Shown piece by piece: positions 1 to 7,590 of a DNA stretch of 64,000 nt. Below the pieces are notes generated by a model that saw nothing but the letters and a program-made list of their open reading frames with translations, did no database searches and was not told where the DNA came from. Position 1 is the stretch's first letter, and every line of letters starts with the position of its first letter. The stretch spans positions 1-64,000 of the forward strand of contig JAOASD010000033.1 of the NCBI GenBank assembly GCA_025210265.1, in the 5' to 3' direction. Made by a program: the position numbers and the translations under genes. The DNA comes from Pelagimonas sp. (GTDB lineage: Bacteria; Pseudomonadota; Alphaproteobacteria; Rhodobacterales; Rhodobacteraceae).

Positions 1-41
1 CAACGGGATCAACGGGATCAACGGGATCAACGGGATCAACA
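1..41 (-). repeat. 9-bp tandem repeat encoding VDP
   Basis: At least four exact direct copies of the nonamer GTTGATCCC (minus strand) run to the window edge. They are in frame with the SGNH-like gene and encode (Val-Asp-Pro)n. The total copy number cannot be known from this window. Such tracts lengthen and shorten by replication slippage, so linker length may vary between strains. Confidence 0.9.
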
Positions 42-877
42 GGACCACTGGATCCCTCCAGCACACCGGATTCTTGCAGGTTATCCTCGATCACCGTTTG
101 AATGTCGTCCCAATGGGTCAGAACCTCTGGGTGGATGCCCGTCGGCAGGCTGTCCGGGCGCGGTGCGGGGCTGCCATAGCTGGCCTGATAGGTCATCATC
201 GCGGACAGGTAATACACGGTTTCGGTGCCATGGGGCGCGCTGTCCACATACAGATCCGTCGCCGGGATGTCGGCCAGCACGGTGCTGAACAATTCAGACA
301 GGGTAGATCCGATGGGCAGCAGGGTCAGCTCCAGATCGGGATCAGCGGCATTGGCCTGATCGACCAGATCCACATACCAATCGTGATAGGCCCCCATATT
401 ATGCGCATGATAGGCCTGCATCACGGCGGGATCATTGGTCACCTGACCGCTGAACGGCCCCATATCCGCCCAGCCCTCATAGATGAAAATCCGCGCGCCG
501 GGTTGGGCCGAACTGGCATCAGATGCAATATCCAGAATCGCATCCAGAGGGGAGCGGGTGTCGTCCCAGTAAGGCGCATCCGGCGCGAGATCCTGAATGA
601 AATTGGCCGGTGTGATCAGAACGCTGTCATAGCTGACATCGCTGAACCCTTCACCTTCGTCCTGCGCGGGGGTGACGCCGTCAAATCCCCAATCCGATCG
701 GGGTTCGGGCCGGTCGGCAAAGTTGCGCAGAAACCCATAGGCCCCTGCCGCGGCATACTCATTGCCAGCCGCCTCGGCAAACTGATCCAGCCAGACGGGC
801 ACATTGGTCAGTGCGCCGCCCTCGGCATAGTTCACCAGCGAATTGCCAAACAGATATTGCGATACCGAAACCGGCAT
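1..877 (-). CDS. SGNH-hydrolase-like protein with C-terminal VDP repeats (3' end beyond window)
   Basis: An uninterrupted minus-strand frame of 292 codons starts at an ATG at 877 (AGGTGA seven bases upstream) and leaves the window at base 1. Near the N-terminus it reads LFGNSLVNY, resembling the GDSL block of SGNH hydrolases but with Asn where Asp is usual. About residues 215-230 read DSAPHGTETVYYLSAMM, which fits the DxxH block that ends such domains. It closes with GSSGP and then VDP units encoded by 9-base repeats. There is no N-terminal signal peptide. A proline-aspartate linker often joins a catalytic domain to RTX calcium-binding repeats exported by type I secretion, so I infer such a tail beyond the edge. 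The reading frame is certain; the enzyme class is probable and the substrate unknown. Confidence 0.75.
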   Translation of the reverse strand, partial: MPVSVSQYLFGNSLVNYAEGGALTNVPVWLDQFAEAAGNEYAAAGAYGFLRNFADRPEPRSDWGFDGVTPAQDEGEGFSDVSYDSVLITPANFIQDLAPDAPYWDDTRSPLDAILDIASDASSAQPGARIFIYEGWADMGPFSGQVTNDPAVMQAYHAHNMGAYHDWYVDLVDQANAADPDLELTLLPIGSTLSELFSTVLADIPATDLYVDSAPHGTETVYYLSAMMTYQASYGSPAPRPDSLPTGIHPEVLTHWDDIQTVIEDNLQESGVLEGSSGPVDPVDPVDPVDPV

Positions 878-1215
878 ATCAGTCACCTACCATGGATCCG
901 GGCTGTCACCGCATCCGTTACTGTTCATTCGGAAAGCTCCGCCCGTCAGCCCCCCGGCCGGGGCGGAGAAATGTTATCTTTGATTTACCTAAAAAGCCGT
1001 AAACCCTTTCGGTCAACACCTTACCTAGGGGGAGACATGCCGGGATCCAGCAACACAGTGTTTCCAGCGGATAAACGCTGGCAAACACGCATGTTTTTCC
1101 GTGCCACCGGCGGGATTTTGCCCGCCGGGCCGATCCTGAACGGGGAAAAATCAGCCCTATTTCCCTGCAACATTCAGCCATGCAGGGGCCGGGCAAAAGG
1201 GGGCTGACCAGAATA
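878..1215. other. Intergenic stretch, no gene recognised
   Basis: This lies between the start of the SGNH-like gene and the tRNA-Pro terminator. Open frames here have no ribosome site or recognisable protein. A strong hairpin (CCGGCGGG at 1107-1114 against CCCGCCGG at 1121-1128) has no adjoining T run on either strand. The promoter of the SGNH-like gene should lie in the first 150 bases. Confidence 0.5.
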
Positions 1216-1217
1216 GA

Positions 1218-1254
1218 AAAAAGACCCGCAGGCCAATGCCATACGGGTCTTTTT
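1218..1254 (-). terminator. Bidirectional Rho-independent terminator
   Basis: AAAAAGACCCG at 1218-1228 pairs with CGGGTCTTTTT at 1244-1254, with A and T tracts on the two sides. It lies about 20 bases beyond the 3' end of the minus-strand tRNA-Pro and should end that transcript. Confidence 0.9.
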
Positions 1255-1273
1255 CTAGATAAGAGGTAGCTCT

Positions 1274-1350
1274 TGGTCGGGCTAGCAGGACTCGAACCTG
1301 CGACCTTCCGTCCCCCAGACGGACGCGCTACCAGGCTGCGCCATAGCCCG
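1274..1350 (-). tRNA. tRNA-Pro (anticodon GGG)
   Basis: The 77-nt minus-strand sequence begins CGGGCTATGG and ends in an encoded CCA. The anticodon stem TCCGT/ACGGA encloses the seven-base loop CTGGGGG, giving anticodon GGG, which reads CCC and CCU. The T arm contains GGTTCGAGTCC. The acceptor stem CGGGCTA/TAGCCCG is fully paired. A terminator follows at 1218-1254. Confidence 0.97.
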
Positions 1351-1440
1351 ACTTGTGAAGGGGGTTCTACTGTTTTTCAGCGCAGGAGCAACCCCTTAAT
1401 CACGCTTTTTTTGCCCCTCCGCGATCTTTCTTTATTTTGC

Positions 1441-2421
1441 TCAGGCAGGGGGATTGGCATCTTGCAGCAGGCTGCGCAGTTGCGACACAGGGCCAGCCAG
1501 CGCGCGGGCCTGTTCGGCACTCAGCGTTTCGATCTGCAGCAGCTGGGCCAGCACACCGGCAGGGCGCGGCGCCGCCACCACATCGGGGACATCGGGCAGG
1601 GGCCTGCGATCGAAATCGGGCAGATCCAGCGGTGTGCCCTGATGATCGGGGGCCGTTGCCGAGCGACGGAACATCGGCGCAGGTTCAGAGGCCGAGACCG
1701 GTTCCGGCGCGCTGTCCTCTTTGATGTCCTCCTCGATCAGGGGCTCGATCACAGGCATGTCCGGGTCTTCGGGCAGGTCATCAAAGAGCGCGGGCTGCTC
1801 GGGCGCCTCTGCGGTCTGTGCTGTGGATGTATCTGGGGCAGAGGCCGAATCCGCTGCAACCTCCGCTTCGCTGTCTGTGTCCGCCGGCGCATCGGGAAAG
1901 GGATCCGGCAGCAGCGTTTGCACCTGCACCGGGGTTTCAGCCACAACCGATGTGGCGTTGGCGGGATCTGGGGCCTGCGCCTCGGTTTCGTCGATCTTTG
2001 CTGGGATCTCCTCCGGGGCGATGGGCTCTGCCGGGATGGGATCCTGCACGGATTTTGACTGCGGAAAGGACACAACGATGTCCTCTGGCGTGGCGGGCTC
2101 TACCTCGATAAAGGGGGCGTCTTCGATCAGGTCTGACCCTGCGCCGCTGGCCCCCTCAGCCAGAGCGGCAACATGTTTAACACCCTGTTCCCGAAGAATT
2201 TTCTGGACACCTTTGATGGTCATCCCATCATCATGCAGCAGCTTTTTGATGCCGAAAAGCAAATCCATGTCGGCAGGGCGGTAATAGCGACGCCCCCCGG
2301 CGCGTTTCACCGGTTTGACCTGGGTGAACTTGCTTTCCCAGAAGCGCAGCACATGGGCGGGCGTTTCCAGCCAATCCGCGACCTCGGAAATGGTGCGGAA
2401 CGCGTCGGGCGATTTCGACAT
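1441..2421 (-). CDS. MerR-family transcriptional regulator
   Basis: The protein has 326 residues. Residues 9-80 form a MerR-type DNA-binding domain, with [19 protein letters not shown] as helix-turn-helix and RRYYRP as the wing. The remainder is an acidic, Ala/Pro/Glu-rich, low-complexity region with no recognisable effector-binding domain and no cysteine pattern for metal sensing. It starts 19 bases after the ihfA stop, so the two are probably co-transcribed. MerR proteins of this type next to ihfA are usual in Rhodobacteraceae; the ligand and targets are unknown. Confidence 0.9.
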   Translation of the reverse strand: MSKSPDAFRTISEVADWLETPAHVLRFWESKFTQVKPVKRAGGRRYYRPADMDLLFGIKKLLHDDGMTIKGVQKILREQGVKHVAALAEGASGAGSDLIEDAPFIEVEPATPEDIVVSFPQSKSVQDPIPAEPIAPEEIPAKIDETEAQAPDPANATSVVAETPVQVQTLLPDPFPDAPADTDSEAEVAADSASAPDTSTAQTAEAPEQPALFDDLPEDPDMPVIEPLIEEDIKEDSAPEPVSASEPAPMFRRSATAPDHQGTPLDLPDFDRRPLPDVPDVVAAPRPAGVLAQLLQIETLSAEQARALAGPVSQLRSLLQDANPPA

Positions 2422-2440
2422 GAATGCTCCCTATGGGAAA

Positions 2441-2743
2441 TCAGGATCTGTTGCCGTCGGCAACGCGCTCTTTCATCAGATGCGACGGGCGGAAGGTCAG
2501 CACGCGGCGCGGCTGAATCGGCACTTCTTCGCCGGTTTTGGGGTTGCGGCCCACGCGGGCGGCCTTTTCACGCACGGAAAATGTGCCAAAGGACGAAATC
2601 TTGACCTGTTCGCCTTCGACCAGCGCGTCAGACATATGTTGCAGCACGGTTTCGACCAGTTCCGCGCTTTCATTGCGCGACAGGCCCACCTCGCGGAACA
2701 CCGCTTCGCTCAGATCCATGCGTGTCAGGGTCTTGTCCCCCAT
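2441..2743 (-). CDS. ihfA: Integration host factor alpha subunit
   Basis: This 100-residue protein is full length for the HU/IHF family. It starts [15 protein letters not shown] and carries the arm signature [21 protein letters not shown], followed by the proline-bearing beta arm and [14 protein letters not shown] is an alpha/beta heterodimer that bends DNA sharply at specific sites and acts in transcription, recombination and replication. The gene lies between fabH and merR on the same strand. An AGGGGAGG-type ribosome site precedes the ATG. The partner ihfB is not in the window. Confidence 0.95.
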   Translation of the reverse strand: MGDKTLTRMDLSEAVFREVGLSRNESAELVETVLQHMSDALVEGEQVKISSFGTFSVREKAARVGRNPKTGEEVPIQPRRVLTFRPSHLMKERVADGNRS

Positions 2744-2843
2744 GACGATACCTCCCCTAAGGTTTTTCCAACCCTAGGCCGTTCGCAAAAGCCAAGTCAA
2801 TATCAAGGGCTTGCAGCAGGGCGTTCAGAGGCGAAATAAACGC

Positions 2844-3815
2844 CTACCAGCGCAGAACAACCGCACCCCAGGCCAGACCGCCGCCGATTGCCTCGGTCAC
2901 GATCACATCGCCCTGGCGAATCTGGCCGCGTTGCTTGCCCACCGACAGCGCCAGCGGAATCGACGCGGCCGAGGTGTTGCCGTGGTCCTGAACCGTCACA
3001 ACGACGTTTTCCATCGGCAGGCCCATCTTTTTCGCGGTGCCTTTGATGATGCGGATATTGGCCTGATGGGGCACGATCCAGTCGACCTGCTCAGTGCCCA
3101 TGCCGATCTTGTCCAGGGCGGCATTGGCCGTGGCGGCCAGCTTTTCCACCGCGTGGCGGAACACTTCTTTGCCCTGCATCCGCAAATAGCCGGTGCTGTG
3201 GGTGCTGACCCCGCCATCCACATACAGGATGTCGCGGTGCCGCCCGTCAGAGTTCAGATCGGTAGACAGAACGCCACGGTCCTCATTGCTGCCGGTGCCG
3301 TCCTGTGCCTCAAGCACCAGCGCGCCGGCACCATCGCCAAACAGCACACAGGTGCCGCGATCTTCCCAATCCATGATGCGCGAAAAGGTTTCGGCACCAA
3401 TCACCAGCACGCGTTTGGCCTGACCTGACAGGATCAGCGCATTGGCATTGGTCAGGGCAAAGACAAACCCGGCACAGACCGCCTGAATGTCAAAGGCAAA
3501 GCCACGGGTCATGCCCAGACCGGCCTGCACCATGGTCGCAGCAGAGGGAAAGGTCAGATCCGCGGTCGAGGTGGCCAGCACAATCGCATCCACATCATCC
3601 GCTTTGATCCCGGCATCCTCCAGCGCCGCATTCGCCGCATTGATCGCCAGATCCGATGTCGTCTGCCCCTCAGCGGCAAAGTGACGGCGTTCAATGCCCG
3701 AGCGCGCGCGAATCCATTCGTCGCTGGTATCCAGCGTCTTTTCGAATTCAGCGTTTTCGACAACCCGTTCAGGCAGATAATGACCGACTCCGATGACTAC
3801 TGCGCGCGTGTTCAT
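2844..3815 (-). CDS. fabH: Beta-ketoacyl-ACP synthase III
   Basis: FabH condenses acetyl-CoA with malonyl-ACP to start fatty acid synthesis in the cytoplasm. The 323-residue product shows the thiolase-fold triad: the cysteine in AVCAGFVFAL near residue 112, the histidine in PHQANIRI and the asparagine in HGNTSAASIP. The C-terminal AIGGGLAWGAVVLRW is typical. The ATG at 3815 overlaps the plsX stop in an ATGA motif, so translation of the two is probably coupled. Both products belong to lipid synthesis. Confidence 0.97.
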   Translation of the reverse strand: MNTRAVVIGVGHYLPERVVENAEFEKTLDTSDEWIRARSGIERRHFAAEGQTTSDLAINAANAALEDAGIKADDVDAIVLATSTADLTFPSAATMVQAGLGMTRGFAFDIQAVCAGFVFALTNANALILSGQAKRVLVIGAETFSRIMDWEDRGTCVLFGDGAGALVLEAQDGTGSNEDRGVLSTDLNSDGRHRDILYVDGGVSTHSTGYLRMQGKEVFRHAVEKLAATANAALDKIGMGTEQVDWIVPHQANIRIIKGTAKKMGLPMENVVVTVQDHGNTSAASIPLALSVGKQRGQIRQGDVIVTEAIGGGLAWGAVVLRW

Positions 3816-4954
3816 GAGCTGGGGGTCTCCTTGCCGGTCTGTGGGCCTGTATCTTGCGGTGCGACCGCATCTTTTTCTGCGTCTGCATCCTGCGCCAGCC
3901 CGTCGGTAGAGGCAACCCGTGCCGCCAGCCGGTCGGTGAACCCGGAATCGGCCAGCTCAAAGGCCAGCTTGACCGCCGCCGACACGCCGGTCGCATCTGC
4001 CGAGCCATGGGATTTGACCACAGTGCCATTGAGGCCCAGGAACACCCCGCCATTCACCCGGCGCGGGTCGATCCGCTTTTTCAGACGCCGCATGGAGGTC
4101 AGTGCCAGCAGCGAGGCCAGACGGGACAGGGGGGTGTAGGCAAAGGCTTCGCGCAGCAGATCACCGATCAGACTGGCGGTGCCTTCGCCGGTTTTCAGCG
4201 CCACATTGCCGGTGAACCCATCCGTGACGATCACATCGCAGCGATTGCCGGGAATATCGCTGCCCTCGACGAATCCGACAAAATCGAACCGGGCCTTTTC
4301 AGCCTGTGCAGCGATCAGTTCATGGGCTTCGCGCAGCTCTGCGCGGCCTTTATGCTCTTCGGTGCCGACATTCAGCAACCCGACGCGCGGGCGGGACAGA
4401 TCCAGCCCGTTCCGCGCATAAGAGGCGCCCATCAGCGCGTATTTCAAAAGGTCTTCGGCATCGGCGCGAATATCCGCGCCAACATCCAGCATCACGTTGA
4501 ACCCCTGCGGATTGCGTGAGGGCCACAAGATGGCGATGGCCGGGCGATTAACACCGGGCAGCTTGCGCAGCCGCAGCATCGACATGGCCATCAGCGCGCC
4601 GGTATTGCCGCAGCTTACCGCGACGCTGGCTTCGCCCGCGCGCACGGCTTCAAGCGTCGAATGCATCGACGTGCCTTTGGCCCGGCGCAGGATCTGGCTG
4701 GGCTTGTCTTCCATGCTGACAACAGCCTGCGCATCGCGGATCTGCACGCGACCTTCCAGTGGACGGCGGCGCGCGACCAGCTTGCTCAGCTCGGCCTCGG
4801 GGCCGTGCAGAATGAAATCAAGGCGCGGGTTCTTGCGCGCAGACGCAGAAATGCCGGCGACAACAGCCGCCGGCCCCCGGTCTCCGCCCATGGCGTCAAC
4901 GGAAATGACAACACGGCCCGCGCCCGTCTGAGAGTGATCCTTCAAAGAGGTCAT
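3812..4954 (-). CDS. plsX: Phosphate acyltransferase PlsX
   Basis: PlsX makes acyl-phosphate from acyl-ACP, the acyl donor for glycerol-3-phosphate acylation in phospholipid synthesis. The 380-residue protein has the family N-terminus VISVDAMGGDRGP, VAVSCGNTGALMAMS and DVGADIRADAEDLLKYALMG. The last 30 residues are polar and probably disordered. It is followed by fabH with a 4-bp overlap and preceded by rpmF at 22 bp. The rpmF-plsX-fabH order is widely conserved. Confidence 0.97.
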   Translation of the reverse strand: MTSLKDHSQTGAGRVVISVDAMGGDRGPAAVVAGISASARKNPRLDFILHGPEAELSKLVARRRPLEGRVQIRDAQAVVSMEDKPSQILRRAKGTSMHSTLEAVRAGEASVAVSCGNTGALMAMSMLRLRKLPGVNRPAIAILWPSRNPQGFNVMLDVGADIRADAEDLLKYALMGASYARNGLDLSRPRVGLLNVGTEEHKGRAELREAHELIAAQAEKARFDFVGFVEGSDIPGNRCDVIVTDGFTGNVALKTGEGTASLIGDLLREAFAYTPLSRLASLLALTSMRRLKKRIDPRRVNGGVFLGLNGTVVKSHGSADATGVSAAVKLAFELADSGFTDRLAARVASTDGLAQDADAEKDAVAPQDTGPQTGKETPSS

Positions 4955-4976
4955 TTACCGGGCCGGGTTGTTGGAA

Positions 4977-5183
4977 TTATGCCGCGTCTTCGTCCAGCTC
5001 GATTTCGTCGGCCATTGCGACGACTTCGCGCTCTGCGTAATGCCCGCAGGAGGGGCACACGTGATGCGGGCGCTTCAGCTCACCGCAGTTGTCGCATTCA
5101 TTCGGGTTACCTGCGACCAGAGCGTCATGGGCGCGGCGATTGTTGCGGCGCGATTTCGACACCTTGTTCTGTTGGACTGCCAT
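4977..5183 (-). CDS. rpmF: 50S ribosomal protein L32
   Basis: This 68-residue protein begins [21 protein letters not shown], as in alphaproteobacterial L32. CDNC and CPSC form a four-cysteine zinc-binding knuckle, so this is the zinc-containing form. An acidic tail ([10 protein letters not shown]) ends it. It lies between yceD and plsX on the minus strand, a common arrangement linking ribosome and lipid synthesis. Confidence 0.98.
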   Translation of the reverse strand: MAVQQNKVSKSRRNNRRAHDALVAGNPNECDNCGELKRPHHVCPSCGHYAEREVVAMADEIELDEDAA

Positions 5184-5387
5184 GTCTCAACCTTCTATCT
5201 CTATGCAGGGCACTTGGCCCTTGGGTGCTGGGTGTTTCCCGGAAAGGAGTGACCCGGTTCGGGCGTGTCAGGTCTCTTAGTGCCGAATGGCTGACCTGTA
5301 CAAGCGTTCGTTTCTCATGAGGGCGCGAAAATACGCAGAAAGTGCATTTTGGCAAGTGCAATCTGCGCCTTCCCGGCGCTTTTGTTC

Positions 5388-5981
5388 CTATTCTTCGTCT
5401 TTGTCCTCTGCCGCGCCCTGAAGCGAGTCGCGCAGCGCCGCCAGAGAGGCAAAGGGTTTGAGGTCGGAATCGCTCAGCGGGGTCACGCCTTCTTCGGCAA
5501 ATTGTGCCTGTTCCAGATCGGCCCCCTCTTTGCGCGGATAGGCGGGCAGGGCCAGCGACAGGGCCTCGATCAGCACCGCGCCCAGGTCGATTTCCGTGCC
5601 CAGCGGTTCAATACTGTCATCCTCGGGCATTTCCAGCTCGGACCCGGATTCGGGTTGCTCCATGCGATGGGCGGGGCGGAAATGGCGGGTGACATCCACA
5701 TCGACCCGCGTGGTCACAGGATCCAGCGTGACAACGCAGTCCTGCACTGCCGTGGCCCCCAGACGCGCGCTCAGACGGAACCCGTCGCGCCCGAGGGGCT
5801 TGATCACCCCGTCAAAGCGCAGCTTGCGCAGGCTGCGCGCGTCAAGTTCGCGGGCGATGGCTTCGCGCGCAGACTGGTCCGGTTCCAGCTGAAAATCGGT
5901 TTCGCTGTTCTGGGACAGTTTGGCCACTTGCAACAATGCCCCGCGCAGGCCGGGAATGGCGGGATCAGGCTGATCGGTCAT
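5388..5981 (-). CDS. DUF177 (YceD-type) protein
   Basis: The 197-residue protein carries the DUF177 pattern: GRDGFRLSARLGATAVQDCVVTLDPV in the middle and LGAVLIEALSLALPAYPRKEGAD later. The family normally sits directly upstream of rpmF, as here (204 bp gap), and is associated with 23S rRNA or large-subunit maturation; its biochemical activity is not settled. The conserved cysteine pair seen in some members is reduced to one Cys (QDC). An AAGGAAA ribosome site precedes the ATG. It is divergent from bamE. Confidence 0.88.
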   Translation of the reverse strand: MTDQPDPAIPGLRGALLQVAKLSQNSETDFQLEPDQSAREAIARELDARSLRKLRFDGVIKPLGRDGFRLSARLGATAVQDCVVTLDPVTTRVDVDVTRHFRPAHRMEQPESGSELEMPEDDSIEPLGTEIDLGAVLIEALSLALPAYPRKEGADLEQAQFAEEGVTPLSDSDLKPFASLAALRDSLQGAAEDKDEE

Positions 5982-6070
5982 AGGGGTGGGGTTTCCTTGG
6001 CTTGAATGCGGAGGCGTCCTTCTGTAATCGGATTAAAAGGCCCCCGTGGCCGTGACAAGAGGTGCTAGGG

Positions 6071-6526
6071 ATGCGCGGTATCGCTGCAAAGGCAAAAATG
6101 GGTGTGGCAATCGTGGCGCTGCTGGGCGTGACGGCCTGTACGGCGCAATACCGGACCCATGGATTTGTCCCGCCTGAGGACGAATTGCAGCAGCTTGTGC
6201 CCGGCGTGGACACCCGCGCCTCGGTCGAGGATCTGATCGGCGTGCCGGCAACCTCCGGTGTGCGCAATGCAGGCGGGTTCTATTACATCGAAAGCCAGGT
6301 GCGCCATTTCGCCTGGCAACGCCCCGAAGTGGTGGACCGCCGCATTGTCGCCGTGACCTTTGACGACGCAGAGGTGGTCAGCAATATCACAACCTACGGT
6401 CTGGAGGATGGCAAAGTCGTGCCCCTGCAGCGCCGGATCACCCGCACCACCGATGGCGAGATCAGCTTTGTACGCAAACTGTTCGGCAATATCGGCGCGC
6501 TGAACCTGTCTGGCCTGGGGCAGTAA
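6071..6526 (+). CDS. bamE: Outer membrane assembly lipoprotein BamE (SmpA/OmlA)
   Basis: BamE is a small lipoprotein of the BAM complex that inserts beta-barrel proteins into the outer membrane. I chose the ATG at 6071 (AAGAGG nine bases upstream) over an in-frame GTG at 6062. The 151-residue product has a signal peptide with lipobox GVTAC (Cys about residue 20). The SmpA fold follows, with LVPGVDTRASVEDLIGVPAT and a YIESQ strand. The tail reads FGNIGALNLSGLGQ. Confidence 0.9.
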   Translation: MRGIAAKAKMGVAIVALLGVTACTAQYRTHGFVPPEDELQQLVPGVDTRASVEDLIGVPATSGVRNAGGFYYIESQVRHFAWQRPEVVDRRIVAVTFDDAEVVSNITTYGLEDGKVVPLQRRITRTTDGEISFVRKLFGNIGALNLSGLGQ

Positions 6527-6569
6527 ACCTCTGATACTGGCGGGGGCTGTCCCTGGGGAAATCTGGCGC

Positions 6570-6591
6570 GTCATCTTGACGTTACGCGGCT
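6570..6591 (+). promoter_or_regulatory. Possible two-unit Pho box upstream of olsB
   Basis: Two adjacent 11-base units, GTCATCTTGAC and GTTACGCGGCT, start in the same GTCAT/GTTAC phase as the units of the strong Pho box in front of pstS at 57696. They end 78 bases before the olsB start. The AT-rich half of each unit is poorly kept, so this is a candidate PhoB site only. Confidence 0.35.
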
Positions 6592-6605
6592 TTGGTATTG
6601 CCCTT

Positions 6606-6650
6606 TCAGACAGGGATGCGTGGCGAATCGCGCGCTCAGACAGGGCATGC
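6606..6650 (+). repeat. Direct repeat TCAGACAGGG(C)ATGC upstream of olsB
   Basis: TCAGACAGGGATGC at 6606-6619 and TCAGACAGGGCATGC at 6636-6650 are near-identical and lie 30 bases apart, close to three helical turns. They sit 20-64 bases before the olsB start, where a regulator could bind cooperatively. No protein is known to me for this sequence. Confidence 0.5.
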
Positions 6651-6669
6651 CCAATAGCGGACCAAAGGT

Positions 6670-7404
6670 ATGATCAGACTGAGTAAAGGGCGCTACAGCG
6701 CACGGCTGGCAACAGATGCCGCAGATATTCAGCGGGCCCAGTCGCTGCGCGGTGCAGCCTTTCATGGCGCAGAGGCAGGCCCCGATCAGGACCAGTTCGA
6801 TGCGCTCTGCGATCACATGCTGATCGAAGACCAGCGCAGCGGCGCATTGGTCTGCTGCTTTCGCTTTCTGCCACTGGAATGCGGGGCCGATATCGGCCGC
6901 AGCTACAGCGCACAATATTACGAACTCTCCGCCCTGCAGGCCTATCAGGGCCGCATGGTCGAAATGGGCCGATTCTGTATCGACCCAGCGCATAAAGACC
7001 CAGACATCCTGCGCGTCGCCTGGGGTGCCATGACGGCTTATGTGGATGCGCAAGGGGTCGAGATGCTGTTCGGCTGCGCCAGCTTTGCCGGCACCGACGC
7101 GCGCGACTATTATGACAGCTTCGCCATGCTCAAAGCGCGCCACCTCGCGCCCCGCCGCTGGCTGCCACGGGTCAAAGCCCCGAACGTGTTCCGCTTTGCC
7201 GCGCGCCTGCGGCGCAAACCCGATGCCAAACAGGCGATGCTGCATATGCCCCCCTTGCTGCGCACCTATCTGCTGATGGGCGGCTGGGTCAGCGATCACG
7301 CCGTGGTCGACACCCATATGAACACGCTGCATGTGTTCACAGGCGTCGAAATCGCCGCGATTCCGCCCGCCCGCAAAAAACTGCTACGCGCGGTGGCGGG
7401 GTAA
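6670..7404 (+). CDS. olsB: L-ornithine N-alpha-acyltransferase (ornithine lipid synthesis)
   Basis: OlsB transfers a 3-hydroxyacyl chain from ACP to the alpha-amino group of ornithine, giving lyso-ornithine lipid, a phosphorus-free membrane lipid precursor. The 244-residue protein has the GNAT-like haemolysin/OlsB pattern: RAQSLRGAAFHG, a D(Q)F/CDHMLIED segment, VEMGRFCIDP and LFGCASFAGTD. MGGWVSDHAVVD near residue 200 is typical. OlsA, the second acyltransferase, is not adjacent. A candidate Pho box and a direct repeat lie upstream; in rhizobia ornithine lipids rise when phosphate is scarce. Confidence 0.85.
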   Translation: MIRLSKGRYSARLATDAADIQRAQSLRGAAFHGAEAGPDQDQFDALCDHMLIEDQRSGALVCCFRFLPLECGADIGRSYSAQYYELSALQAYQGRMVEMGRFCIDPAHKDPDILRVAWGAMTAYVDAQGVEMLFGCASFAGTDARDYYDSFAMLKARHLAPRRWLPRVKAPNVFRFAARLRRKPDAKQAMLHMPPLLRTYLLMGGWVSDHAVVDTHMNTLHVFTGVEIAAIPPARKKLLRAVAG

Positions 7405-7430
7405 CCGCACCCCATTCTCCTGCCCCTCTT

Positions 7431-7478
7431 TTCTTCTTGGCGAAAATACCTCCTGGGGTCCGGGGGCAGCGCCCCCGG
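7431..7478 (-). repeat. Dispersed hairpin element, copy 1
   Basis: The plus strand reads TTCTTCTTGG, then GAAAATACCTCC, then a perfect hairpin CCGGGGGC-AGC-GCCCCCGG (7460-7478). It is in the gap between olsB and the ABC-F gene. Read on the minus strand it has the order hairpin, GGTATTTT, AAGAAGAA shared by the other copies. Confidence 0.8.
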
Positions 7479-7590
7479 CTTGTCTATCTGGCGGGTCGAT
7501 GCGCCAAAGGCGCAGCGAAACCAAATCCCACAACGCCCCCAATCGCACAGCAGGGATTGACCTCGCGCCCAGTCATGCCTAGCTGGCGAC

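Noticed and set aside
1-41. Short tandem repeats as a CRISPR array
   Set aside because: The unit is nine bases with no spacers and is in frame with a coding sequence.
1107-1128. Strong GC hairpin as a terminator
   Set aside because: Neither strand has a following T run, and no gene ends there.
74-1207. Long plus-strand open frame over the first kilobase
   Set aside because: It is the shadow of the minus-strand SGNH-like gene, which has the ribosome site, sensible composition and protein-like motifs; the plus frame also crosses the intergenic region.
1273-2058. Plus-strand frame starting in the tRNA-Pro gene (N-terminus GLAGLEPATFRPPDGRATRLR)
   Set aside because: This N-terminal string is the well-known false translation of an antisense proline tRNA; the remainder is antisense to merR.
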